Origin: Streptomyces typhae
Lineage (GTDB): Bacteria > Actinomycetota > Actinomycetes > Streptomycetales > Streptomycetaceae
Reading direction: 5' to 3'
Assembly: GCF_009755605.1 (NCBI RefSeq)
Contig: NZ_WPNZ01000031.1
Span: 1-64,000, forward strand
DNA length: 64,000 bases
Shown piece after piece: positions 42,116 through 49,506 of the stretch. The position numbers and the translations under genes were made by a program. Numbering within the stretch: the stretch's first letter is position 1; every line of letters starts with the position of its first letter. A model generated the notes under the pieces. The model was not told where the DNA came from. It was given only the letters and a program-made list of their open reading frames with translations, and did no database searches.

Positions 42116-42129
42116 AGGGGCAGGTTGCA

Positions 42130-42705
42130 CTACAAGAGCTGGAGCAGCGTGTCGCGTGCGTGCGAGGGGCGTTGAAGGGTCACCAGGCGGTGACGGTGTA
42201 TCCGTACATCAGTGATCCGGTCCTCGGTGGCCAGGTAGACGATGAGGTCGGTGTGGCTCGTGCGGGTACGGTCCGCACGGGCGATGACGTGATGGGTCTC
42301 GGCGCACCCCGACAGGGTGTACGCGTCGCCGGGCCGCAGCGCACCGGCCCGGTCGTCGAAGGCACCGAGGCCGTCTTCGTGCCGCTGGTCCCATCGGCGG
42401 GCATATTCACGTGCCTGGGGCAGCGTGTAGGTCTGGCGGGCGACCTCGGCCTCCTGCCAGATGCGCCTGCACGCCGCGCACTCGTTGCAGGCGTCAGGGT
42501 TGGGGCCGGAGAGCTGCTGCCCGCACCAGGAGGTGCCCACCAGCGCGTCGCGGCGGTGGCCCGTGACGAGGTTGCCCCGCCCGCTCGCGGCCCACAGGAC
42601 GTCCTCGTCCACATGGCAAGGCTCGCCGGCGGGCAACATCAGCTCGCCGACGGTGTGGTAGAAGCGTTCGAGCGCGGCGCCGAGTCGGGTGCAGATGACG
42701 CACAC
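42130..42705 (-). CDS. Cysteine-rich protein, 5' part without a usable start
   Basis: From the GTG at 42705 the 191 residues include VCVICTRLGAALERFYHTVG, SGRGNLVTGHRRDALVGTSW, DACNECAACRRIWQEAEVAR and HHVIARADRTRTSHTDLIVY, with several metal-binding cysteine pairs. The same frame stays open upstream to about 42990. It contains a further zinc-ribbon half, ILCQSCTRARLILTTPSHPG followed by HLLGYCGNRLQDGPSTAQPV, but no ATG, GTG or TTG. The real protein was therefore longer, and its start has been lost or shifted. The family is not recognised. Confidence 0.6.
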   Translation of the reverse strand: MCVICTRLGAALERFYHTVGELMLPAGEPCHVDEDVLWAASGRGNLVTGHRRDALVGTSWCGQQLSGPNPDACNECAACRRIWQEAEVARQTYTLPQAREYARRWDQRHEDGLGAFDDRAGALRPGDAYTLSGCAETHHVIARADRTRTSHTDLIVYLATEDRITDVRIHRHRLVTLQRPSHARDTLLQLL

Positions 42706-43085
42706 GGGTTGCGCGGTTGACGGCCCGTCCTGGAGCCGGTTGCCGCAGTAGCCGAGCAGGTGCCCGGGGACGGGGCGGTGCGCGGCGGCGTTCTTGCCCG
42801 CGCCTGCGGCCGGGCGGAAGTCCGGCTCGCCGCCGGGGTGCGAGGGTGTGGTGAGGATGAGTCGGGCGCGGGTGCAGCTCTGGCACAGGATGTGTGCGGT
42901 GTTCTCGCCGACGGGCTCAAGGTCGGGCGAGTGACTGGAGATCCGACGGGTTCCCTGTGCACCCTCTCGCGTACGTACTCGCTGTTGACACTAGTCGGGG
43001 CCTCATTGGCGGGGTCCACACCTTCGTGTGAGGTTCTGACGATTACTGGCAGATTCCTGGAGTTCAGCCCGTAATTTGCCTGCTC

Positions 43086-44255
43086 GTGGAGGATTCCGGG
43101 ACTCGCCACCTCTCGCTCATCTCAGGCGTCGGTGGCACGGACGTGCTGGACCAGCCGCGGGAGGCTGGGCTCGCCGACGTGCTCACGCTCCAGCGGAAGG
43201 CGTTCGAGACCTCCACGGCGACCGATGAACGGGCCTTGTTCCAGGACACCCTCGCCGAGTACTGCTGGGCACGGGACGTGGCGGGCCTGTCGCCACGGAC
43301 GCTGCAGATCTTGGTCCAGCCAGTGCTGGAGGTCTGCTCGTTCTACGACGTCGTGCCGTGGCGGCTGACGTCGCGGGACGTGGACCGGTACTTCGCGGGG
43401 CCCGGCAAGCCGGGTCGTCACGCGACGATGCGATCGAAGATCAACCGGATCGACGGGTACTTCGCTTTCCTGGAGCAGCGCTACGCAGGCGAGATCCTGC
43501 GGCGCTTCGGGGCAGCGGTGGAATCGCCCATCGACCCGTTCAATCGGCCGCGGCACCGTGGTGATTTCGGCCTGCGGATCCCGCCGTCGGCCCGGGCCAC
43601 GAAGGAGTTCTTCGCCGCCTGGCGGGATGCGCTTCCGGTCGCACGGAAGTACCCGGTGGCCGTCCGGAACTATGTGATGTCCAAGCTCACCTATATCTCC
43701 GGCGTTCGGGCTGCCGAACTCTGCGCAGTGGGGCTGGGCGATATCCACTGGGAGAACGGCCAGTGGGGCCGCTTCCTTGTGCACGGCAAGGGCGCACGCG
43801 GGTCGGGCCCGCGTGAGCGCGAAGCGTTCATGTTCCAGCAGGGACGCGACCTGCTGTGGTGGTACATCGAGGAGGTCCGCGGAGAGTTCCGTGACGATCC
43901 CACCGACCCGCACGCCCCGCTGTTCCCCTCCGAGCGACTGCCTGCGTCGATCGCCGCGCTGGAGATGCCGGTCGCTCCCGCTGTGCTGCCGGACACGTTC
44001 CGTAGGGCCTTGAAGATCGCGTCGCGCGAGCACCTTCGGGGGCCGGTTGGCGAGCTGTTTCCGCATCTGCTCCGCCATGCTTGCGCCACCCACAACTACG
44101 AGGCGGGAATGCCGTTGTGGGACGTGCAGGTCTTGTTGGGCCATACCTGGGCGACCACCACGGTTGGATATCTCGCGACCGCCAAGGGCGACCCGGAACG
44201 GCAGAGCCTGGAGTCCTCCCGGCGAGCGGTTCGCCGGCTGACTTTGGAGTCGTGA
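43086..44255 (+). CDS. Tyrosine recombinase/integrase
   Basis: The 389-residue protein has an N-terminal SAM-like domain (FQDTLAEYCWARDVAGLSPR, TLQILVQPVLEVCSFYDVVP). The catalytic domain holds all expected residues: Arg208 in TYISGVRAAELCAVGL, a Lys in LVHGKGARG, His327-x-x-Arg330 in LFPHLLRHACATHNYEAG, His353 in VQVLLGHTWATT and the nucleophile Tyr362 in TVGYLATAKGD. The start shown follows GGCCTGCTCGTG; the first in-frame GTG is used. It is co-directional with an HTH gene and two zinc-ribbon genes and probably catalyses movement of this module. Confidence 0.85.
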   Translation: MEDSGTRHLSLISGVGGTDVLDQPREAGLADVLTLQRKAFETSTATDERALFQDTLAEYCWARDVAGLSPRTLQILVQPVLEVCSFYDVVPWRLTSRDVDRYFAGPGKPGRHATMRSKINRIDGYFAFLEQRYAGEILRRFGAAVESPIDPFNRPRHRGDFGLRIPPSARATKEFFAAWRDALPVARKYPVAVRNYVMSKLTYISGVRAAELCAVGLGDIHWENGQWGRFLVHGKGARGSGPREREAFMFQQGRDLLWWYIEEVRGEFRDDPTDPHAPLFPSERLPASIAALEMPVAPAVLPDTFRRALKIASREHLRGPVGELFPHLLRHACATHNYEAGMPLWDVQVLLGHTWATTTVGYLATAKGDPERQSLESSRRAVRRLTLES

Positions 44256-44259
44256 TCCC

Positions 44260-44601
44260 ATGAAATGGAACCTGCGCTGGGTTGCTGCCCGGCGCGACAT
44301 CTGGCGCCCCACTCAGCTCTTGGCCGCCTTCCAGGAAGTCGGCTTCAACCCGTCGCTGAGCAAGGTCGCGGCCTTGTGGTCGAACAAGCCGATCACTGTT
44401 CGGCTGGACGACCTGGACAAGATCTGCACCGCGCTGGGCTGCACGGTCGCGGACTTGATGGAGGCCGAGCCCGTCGAGGTGGCCGACAGCGAGCGGCAGG
44501 CTGAGCCGCGGGCCGTCGGCGGGGAAGACACGGCGGGGGCAATCCGGCCGGTCCCGAAGCCGGGCAGCGGCGGGCGGCGCCGCTCGTTGCCCCCGAACTG
44601 A
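44260..44601 (+). CDS. XRE/Cro-like HTH protein
   Basis: Four bases after the recombinase stop, 113 residues begin MKWNLRWVAARRDIWRPTQL. The HTH_26-like fold follows: LLAAFQEVGFNPSLSKVAAL, WSNKPITVRLDDLDKICTAL, GCTVADLMEAEP. This is a Cro/C1-type HTH in which the LDDLDKICTALGCTVADL stretch is the conserved end. The C-terminus is disordered and basic. It may repress or guide the recombinase. Confidence 0.8.
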   Translation: MKWNLRWVAARRDIWRPTQLLAAFQEVGFNPSLSKVAALWSNKPITVRLDDLDKICTALGCTVADLMEAEPVEVADSERQAEPRAVGGEDTAGAIRPVPKPGSGGRRRSLPPN

Positions 44602-44611
44602 GGAGGCGGCA

Positions 44612-45424
44612 GTGGCCCGGCGAAAGCGGCCTCCAGTGGGCTCCTGCGCGTACTGCGCGAGCTGGGGCACCGTCACCATGCAATGGCTCTGTCCACCGTG
44701 CGGAAGACTGCGGCAAGACGCCAACAAGGGCGTCCACGATCGCCGTTACGGATCCTGTCGCCGATGCGGCCATCCGCAGCCGGTCGCTCGCGACGGCACG
44801 TGCCGCGCGTGTCTGCTGGCGGTCCGTGCCGGACAGGACGAAGAGTGGATGTGGGCCGAGGTCAGGCGCGGGTACCTGCCGCCCGGCCGACCGTTGCAAC
44901 TGGCGTTCAGCCTGAGCGGGGTCCGGCTGCCGGACGCGCTGCCGATCCGCAGACACGACCAGCCGATGGCCGTGCAGAAGATTCCACCGTGGGTACGGGC
45001 GGTGTGCCCCGAGCCGGTGAAGGACGACCCTCGAGTCTGCCCACCCCAGATGCCCGGCCAGCTCGCGCTGTTCCCCACACCGAAGCGGCACTTCGCGGTC
45101 ACCGATCCCGCGCGCATCCGCGACCGCGAGATCCCTGATCTTCAGCTGCTCATCGCCGAGTTGAAGGTGATCGCCACAGAGCGGGGCGTGAGAGCCGCCT
45201 CCTGGTTCCAGTTCACCTCCGGTCTGGCCCGGTTGGCGCTTGCTGCGCGTGAGCCCGGTGAGCGGCAGGTCCGCTCTGAAGTGCTGTCGTGGCTGCCGAA
45301 GATGGGCCCCACGGTCGGACACGCGCTGGAACGGGTGGGTTTGCTCAGCACGTCGCGGCGGCCGAGGCTCGGCAACGGACCTGGTGCACGGCAGTTGCGC
45401 ACACTGTCTGGCCTGGGCCAATGA
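44612..45424 (+). CDS. Zinc-ribbon protein, paralogue of the next gene's N-terminal half
   Basis: The GTG at 44612 follows GAGGAGGCGGCA. Of the 270 residues, the first 80 are cysteine-rich (GSCAYCASWGTVTMQWLCPP, CGRLRQDANKG, then YGSCRRCGHPQPVARDGTCR, ACL). A segment GQLALFPTPKRHFAV then leads to a helical domain (DLQLLIAELKVIATERGVRA, RSEVLSWLPKMGPTVGHALE). The same order (zinc ribbons, GQLELFDTP, helical domain) opens the following protein, so the two are paralogues. This one ends before any catalytic domain. Its last 41 bases overlap the next gene. Confidence 0.75.
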   Translation: MARRKRPPVGSCAYCASWGTVTMQWLCPPCGRLRQDANKGVHDRRYGSCRRCGHPQPVARDGTCRACLLAVRAGQDEEWMWAEVRRGYLPPGRPLQLAFSLSGVRLPDALPIRRHDQPMAVQKIPPWVRAVCPEPVKDDPRVCPPQMPGQLALFPTPKRHFAVTDPARIRDREIPDLQLLIAELKVIATERGVRAASWFQFTSGLARLALAAREPGERQVRSEVLSWLPKMGPTVGHALERVGLLSTSRRPRLGNGPGARQLRTLSGLGQ

Positions 45425-46967
45425 CCGGGTGAGGGTCTGCTTGAGCTGCGCTCAGTGGAAGTACCTCGGCCACGAGAACAGCGAGTGCGTACGCTGCCAC
45501 CGAGTCCTGCCGGTCACCGGCGGCCTGTGCCGGTTCTGCACCGTCGTGCTGGCCGAGACCGAGATCGACGTCGACGGCGCTGCGATGGCCGGTGGCGACC
45601 AGCTCTGGTTCGGCCGCGAGATCGGCCCGCGGCTACGGACGCTCGATGCCCGCTATCCCGGCGCTCGCCGCAAGGGCCGCTACGCGTCCAAGCGGCGACT
45701 CGCCCAGGAGGCCGAACAGGCCGCTCGCTCCGTCTCCGCCCACCTGACCGACCCCGGCCAGCTGGAGCTGTTCGACACCCCGGCACGGGACTGGACGGGC
45801 CTGGACGAGGCGGAACTGCCCGCACTGACCGAGCAAGCAGCCGCCGTGCTGGACGACTTCACCGCCTACATCCGCAGGCGGGGCTGGAAAATCGGTCAGC
45901 TCGGCGCCAGCATCCGCACCCTGCGGATCCTCGCCGCGTACCTGGGCATCGCCGCACCGATCCGGGAAACGGATATCAGGGCCGTCGCCGGCCTGAGCCA
46001 CAACCACCAGGGCGCACGCGTCATCAACTACCTGCGACGGCGCGGTCTGCTGATCTCGGACGAGCCCGTCGACACCTACGTGGCGAAAGCGCGCTCCATC
46101 GCGGACAGACTGCCGGCGACGTTCAGCGAGCCGGTACACGTCTGGATCGACGTGCTCGTCGGCCAGGGCAGCAAGCCGAGCCAACCCCTGGGGGCCGAGA
46201 CCATCCAGCGCTATACGCGCTACGTCGCCCCCGTCCTGCTGGACTGGGCCAACGACGGTCTTGGCGGCCCGCGGGAGGTCACTAGGGAGCACATCGAGGC
46301 AGCCATCGAACCGCTGCGCGGCTCCACTGCCCGGGGCGTTCATGTCGGCCTGCGCTCGATGTTCCGGGCCCTGCGCCGAGAGCGTCTGATCTTTCGCGAC
46401 CCCGCCCGCACCGTCGAGCTGGCCATTGCCCGCCGTCTGCCCCGGCCGCTGCCATCGGACCGGCTCACGGGCCTGCTCAACCCGATCACAGATGCCCGAG
46501 GGCGGCTGATCGTCTCCCTGGTCGCCGTCCATGCGCTCTTTCCCCGCGCCATCACCCAGCTCCTGCTGGAGGACCTGGACCGGGCCCGCGGCCAACAACG
46601 AGTTCGACGCGTCGGCCGTCCGGACCACGTCATCTACCTCGACGACCTCACCATGGAACTCGCCACCGCCTGGATCGCTGAGCGATATCGGCGCTGGCCG
46701 GACTGCGCCAACCCCTACCTGATCGTGAGCCGCGAAACGGCCATCGACGACCTGCACCGACCAGCCAGTAGCGACGTGATTGGGCAGCCCTTCCGCACAG
46801 TCGGGCTGCGCGCGAGCGAGCTGCGTCAGGACCGGATCTTCGACGAGGCCCGGCACACCGCCGACCCCGTCCACCTCATGCGCGTTTTCGGCCTGTCGGA
46901 TGTCACTGCGATGAAGTACGTCGCCGCTGCCCACCCCGACAAGAGGGCCGACCCGATCCAGGCATGA
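45384..46967 (+). CDS. Zinc-ribbon protein with degenerate tyrosine-recombinase domain
   Basis: I place the start at the GTG at 45384 (MHGSCAHCLAWANDRVRVCL), ahead of three CxxC pairs (SCAQ, CVRCHRVLPVTGGLCRFC); this gives 527 residues. GQLELFDTP and a SAM-like helical domain follow (YIRRRGWKIGQLGASIRTLR, VAGLSHNHQGARVINYLRRR). The last 200 residues resemble a tyrosine recombinase: HALFPRAITQLLLEDLDRAR, then GLRASELRQDRIFDEARHTA, FGLSDVTAMKYVAAAHP. The final Tyr fits the nucleophile, and R/H placement is partial. It probably works with the complete recombinase 2 kb upstream, perhaps as an architectural partner. Confidence 0.7.
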   Translation: MHGSCAHCLAWANDRVRVCLSCAQWKYLGHENSECVRCHRVLPVTGGLCRFCTVVLAETEIDVDGAAMAGGDQLWFGREIGPRLRTLDARYPGARRKGRYASKRRLAQEAEQAARSVSAHLTDPGQLELFDTPARDWTGLDEAELPALTEQAAAVLDDFTAYIRRRGWKIGQLGASIRTLRILAAYLGIAAPIRETDIRAVAGLSHNHQGARVINYLRRRGLLISDEPVDTYVAKARSIADRLPATFSEPVHVWIDVLVGQGSKPSQPLGAETIQRYTRYVAPVLLDWANDGLGGPREVTREHIEAAIEPLRGSTARGVHVGLRSMFRALRRERLIFRDPARTVELAIARRLPRPLPSDRLTGLLNPITDARGRLIVSLVAVHALFPRAITQLLLEDLDRARGQQRVRRVGRPDHVIYLDDLTMELATAWIAERYRRWPDCANPYLIVSRETAIDDLHRPASSDVIGQPFRTVGLRASELRQDRIFDEARHTADPVHLMRVFGLSDVTAMKYVAAAHPDKRADPIQA

Positions 46968-47097
46968 TCCGGCGTCGGGACTGGTGGGCTCGCATGTTTC
47001 GGTGTCGCGTATCTGTGGCTGGTGCCTGCAGCTCATGACGCTGAGTGAGAGCTCAGGATTGGTCGATCGCGGTGCCATGACGCGGTGAGCGATGCGA

Positions 47098-47132
47098 GGC
47101 TGCAGGCTGCAGGCTGCAGGCTGCAGGCTGCA
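47098..47132. repeat. Five tandem copies of GGCTGCA
   Basis: The seven-base unit GGCTGCA occurs five times without error. Each junction forms the palindrome CTGCAG. The array lies 75 bp before the GTG of the membrane protein gene, in its leader. Confidence 0.9.
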
Positions 47133-47207
47133 GAGAGCCTCCCCGGACCGGCCCAGCCTCGGCGTGGACCGGGGGACGGCACGAGGACGAAGGTAAGGGA
47201 CGGGCCC

Positions 47208-47810
47208 GTGAAAGAGCTGATTCCGGTGGTGGCTGGGTTCCTGTTAACCACGGTGCTGGGTGGGCTGCTGGGCTTCTTCTTCGAACGACGCACCTGGGCC
47301 CACCAGCATTATGTCCAGACCCAGGAGAGGGGACGGGGCGTCCTGGTGTTTGAGGAAGTCAGCAGGTTGCTGGACAAGCGCCTCTATCGGCTTCGGCTTC
47401 TTTACTGGAGCCTTGCTGCTGACACGGACGTCCGCTCCGAACGGTCCGAGTCACGTATGGAGGACTATGGGCAAGTACTGTACGAGTGGAACGACAGCAT
47501 CAACCGGAACCTCGCCCTCATCCAACAGTACTTCGGCATCGCGCTCCGAGATCGTCTCGACTACAGGATCGGGGCAGCCTTCGTCGAGCTGGGCCAGGCC
47601 GTGGAGGCCATGTGGAGACGGTTCGACAACGACCCTGGTACGGCGAGCCGCGAGCGGATCAACGATGTGCTGCTGACCAAGCTCGGGTCGCAGATCTATC
47701 ACCACAACCTGGACATGATCCGTGCCATCCAAGGTGGAGCAGTTGGCTGGTTGGTCGTAGAGAACCGCCGCCCTCCGGAGCGAAACGGTGAGGCCCATCA
47801 GTCAGCTTGA
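47208..47810 (+). CDS. Membrane-anchored helical protein of unknown function
   Basis: I choose the GTG at 47208, with AAGGGA eight bases ahead, since the frame upstream translates the heptamer repeat. The 200-residue protein starts MKELIPVVAGFLLTTVLGGL, LGFFFERRTW (one membrane helix). A cytoplasmic helical domain follows (VLVFEEVSRLLDKRLYRLRL, YEWNDSINRNLALIQQYFGI, FVELGQAVEAMWRRFDND). It stands alone. The helix-plus-long-helical-domain layout is seen in small defence or sensor membrane proteins, but I cannot assign it. Confidence 0.65.
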   Translation: MKELIPVVAGFLLTTVLGGLLGFFFERRTWAHQHYVQTQERGRGVLVFEEVSRLLDKRLYRLRLLYWSLAADTDVRSERSESRMEDYGQVLYEWNDSINRNLALIQQYFGIALRDRLDYRIGAAFVELGQAVEAMWRRFDNDPGTASRERINDVLLTKLGSQIYHHNLDMIRAIQGGAVGWLVVENRRPPERNGEAHQSA

Positions 47811-47829
47811 CGTCATGTTGAGGTGTCGC

Positions 47830-48138
47830 GGCGCGTACTCTCCGCTGAGGTCGGTCCTGATGTGATTGCGTGTGGTCGCCGGGAGCGTATGGGGTCTGAC
47901 CGAGATACGCGACACACTGCGGAGATCGTGCGGCAGCTGCTGGACGAAGGGGGAGATCGCCCAGGAGGACCTGGCCCATGTCTCGCCGTACCTGACCGAG
48001 CACATCAACCGGGTCGACGAGTACTTCAGGCATGAGCTCGGCATCCAGCCCGAGGCGTACGATCCGAAACTCGACCTCGGCTGCGCCCCGCTGCGCGAGC
48101 AGGACCTGACCGCCGCCAGCCTCGGCCAGGCCGCCTGA
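47830..48138 (+). pseudogene. Tn3-family transposase, C-terminal remnant
   Basis: In one frame AEIVRQLLDEGG, then in another GEIAQEDLAHVSPYLTEHIN, RVDEYFRHELGIQPEAYDPK and a final LREQDLTAASLGQAA. The LSPYLTEHIN block is the C-terminal signature of Tn3-type transposases. A shift at a GGGGGA run separates the two parts. It faces the next genes, mirrored by a minus-strand Tn3 remnant at 53068. Confidence 0.6.
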
Positions 48139-48319
48139 CACTGCCCGCACGGGCAAGGTGGGGAGGAACTTGTCGCGAATCGTTAGGACGTCGCGCGTGT
48201 AGCACACCGGATCACTGCGGCGCTCCTCGAACACGTCGGGCACCAAGCCGCGTGCGAGCTCGGCGACAACACGGGCAGACAGTCTCCCGGTACGGCCCGT
48301 AGTGCCGCACGGGTGCGTG

Positions 48320-48348
48320 TTGCGTCGGATCGCCGGGATCCGACGCAA
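48320..48348 (-). terminator. 12-bp perfect hairpin ending the minus-strand operon
   Basis: TTGCGTCGGATC (48320-48331) pairs with its exact complement (48337-48348) around five bases. It lies four bases beyond the stop at 48353. Confidence 0.8.
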
Positions 48349-48352
48349 GACG

Positions 48353-48562
48353 CTACTGGCTCGTCCGGCGCAGAGCTCGGGCCCCGAGGTCGTAGGCCAT
48401 GGATCCGAGTGCGAGGACAACGAGTGGCCACACCAGGGGTGAGTTAGCGGGAACTGCGCCGCCGACGAGCAGGGTGGTGGCGGAACCGTTGCTGAGCACG
48501 GCGGCGGTGGCGGACGCGCTGGGCATCCGGATGAGAACCGCGCGATCCCGGCCCTGGTTCAC
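48353..48562 (-). CDS. Small single-pass membrane protein
   Basis: A GTG at 48562 overlaps the stop of the upstream gene (GTGA). Its 69 residues contain LIRMPSASATAAVLSNGSAT, TLLVGGAVPANSPLVWPLVV and LALGSMAYDLGARALRRTSQ, with one clear membrane helix. It is the last gene before the terminator and probably co-expressed with the 239-residue protein ahead of it. No function can be assigned. Confidence 0.55.
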   Translation of the reverse strand: MNQGRDRAVLIRMPSASATAAVLSNGSATTLLVGGAVPANSPLVWPLVVLALGSMAYDLGARALRRTSQ

Positions 48563-49278
48563 TGGGCACCGTCCCGCGGGAGTCGAGCGGCTTGGGCACG
48601 GACGACCTGCTGCTGGCCGAGTCGCTTGAGCTTGCGCCGTACCCGCTCGCCAGCCTTGACCGGATCCGCCGCCCCCGCAGCGAGGGCCGCCTCGGCCCAG
48701 GTGGCTACGGCCGGGTGGGCCCAAGCCAAGGCCACCCGGCGCTCGGCGGGGGTGAGCGCGTTGAGGACGGCGGTGAGGCGGGGATCGTCGGGCAGCGCGC
48801 CGAGGGCCAGTTCCGGCGGGGTGGGGCTTCCCGCCACCAAGTCGTAGAGCGTCACCTCATGCCCCAGCGGAGTGTCGAGCAGCACCACCCGCGAGCCACC
48901 CGCCCGGCGCCGCCACAGCGGCCTCAGCTGCTGGTGGATCGTGCGGGCCTGCGCGCGCAGATCAGCGATGCTGCCGTGCACGTAGACCTCGGTCCCCCGG
49001 TGCTCAGCCCAGTCGCCCATCAGTGCAGTCGACACGGCTTCACGCCACAGGTTTCCAGTTCGAAGGCCGAGGACGTGGTTGGCGACCCAATCCAGGGCCG
49101 GGGATTGGCCGGATTCCCCGAGCGCCAGCACGAGCCGTGTCTGCAGGAGGGCGCGAAAGTCGCGGAGCTGTGACGGCCCGTCGAAGCCGGCACGGGGAGT
49201 CAGGGTGAACTGCGTAGGCCAAGAGGGCGGCTCTCCTGCACCCCGAGGAGGCGCAGAGGGCTTGCCGATAGAGATCAC
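48559..49278 (-). CDS. Hypothetical 239-residue protein
   Basis: The GTG at 49278 has GGAAGG upstream; the frame remains open to 49500 but with poor texture. The protein reads ISIGKPSAPPRGAGEPPSWP, TRLVLALGESGQSPALDWVA, TALMGDWAEHRGTEVYVHGS, RVVLLDTPLGHEVTLYDLVA. It ends with a region of DNA-binding character (LTPAERRVALAWAHPAVATW, VRRKLKRLGQQQVVRAQAAR), like a sigma-region-4 or HTH tail. It sits at the end of the minus-strand group that begins with the conflict genes, separated from them by 228 bp. Confidence 0.5.
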   Translation of the reverse strand: MISIGKPSAPPRGAGEPPSWPTQFTLTPRAGFDGPSQLRDFRALLQTRLVLALGESGQSPALDWVANHVLGLRTGNLWREAVSTALMGDWAEHRGTEVYVHGSIADLRAQARTIHQQLRPLWRRRAGGSRVVLLDTPLGHEVTLYDLVAGSPTPPELALGALPDDPRLTAVLNALTPAERRVALAWAHPAVATWAEAALAAGAADPVKAGERVRRKLKRLGQQQVVRAQAARLPRDGAQ

Positions 49279-49506
49279 GGGCGGCGGTTCCTTCCGGCAG
49301 CGGGGTTCAGTCTCAGCCTTCGGTCTCGGCGCAGCCCGGTTCCGGCAAAGAATCTTGGAATGCATTCCGTGATGCCCATCACACTGGGCGTCAGGGGCGC
49401 CGTCAATGAGGGGCGAACCAACCGGCATGCAGCTGAGCGTGGTGCTTAGGGCTGTGCTGCACGAGGCTGTTCGCCGCTCGGCTGCGATTCGGTGTTTCAT
49501 AGGTGG

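Larger units (their letters stand above)
41408..42129. other. Gene-free stretch between two converging terminators
   Basis: 720 bp with no supported gene between the plus-strand lipoprotein and the minus-strand Cys-rich gene. It holds a strong hairpin for each neighbour (41588-41617 and 42079-42115). Confidence 0.5.

Noticed and set aside
48140-48310. Minus-strand segment LSARVVAELARGLVPDVFEE with protein-like texture
   Set aside because: No start codon or recognisable family, and it lies beyond the terminator of the minus-strand operon; it may be a remnant, but I cannot support a gene.
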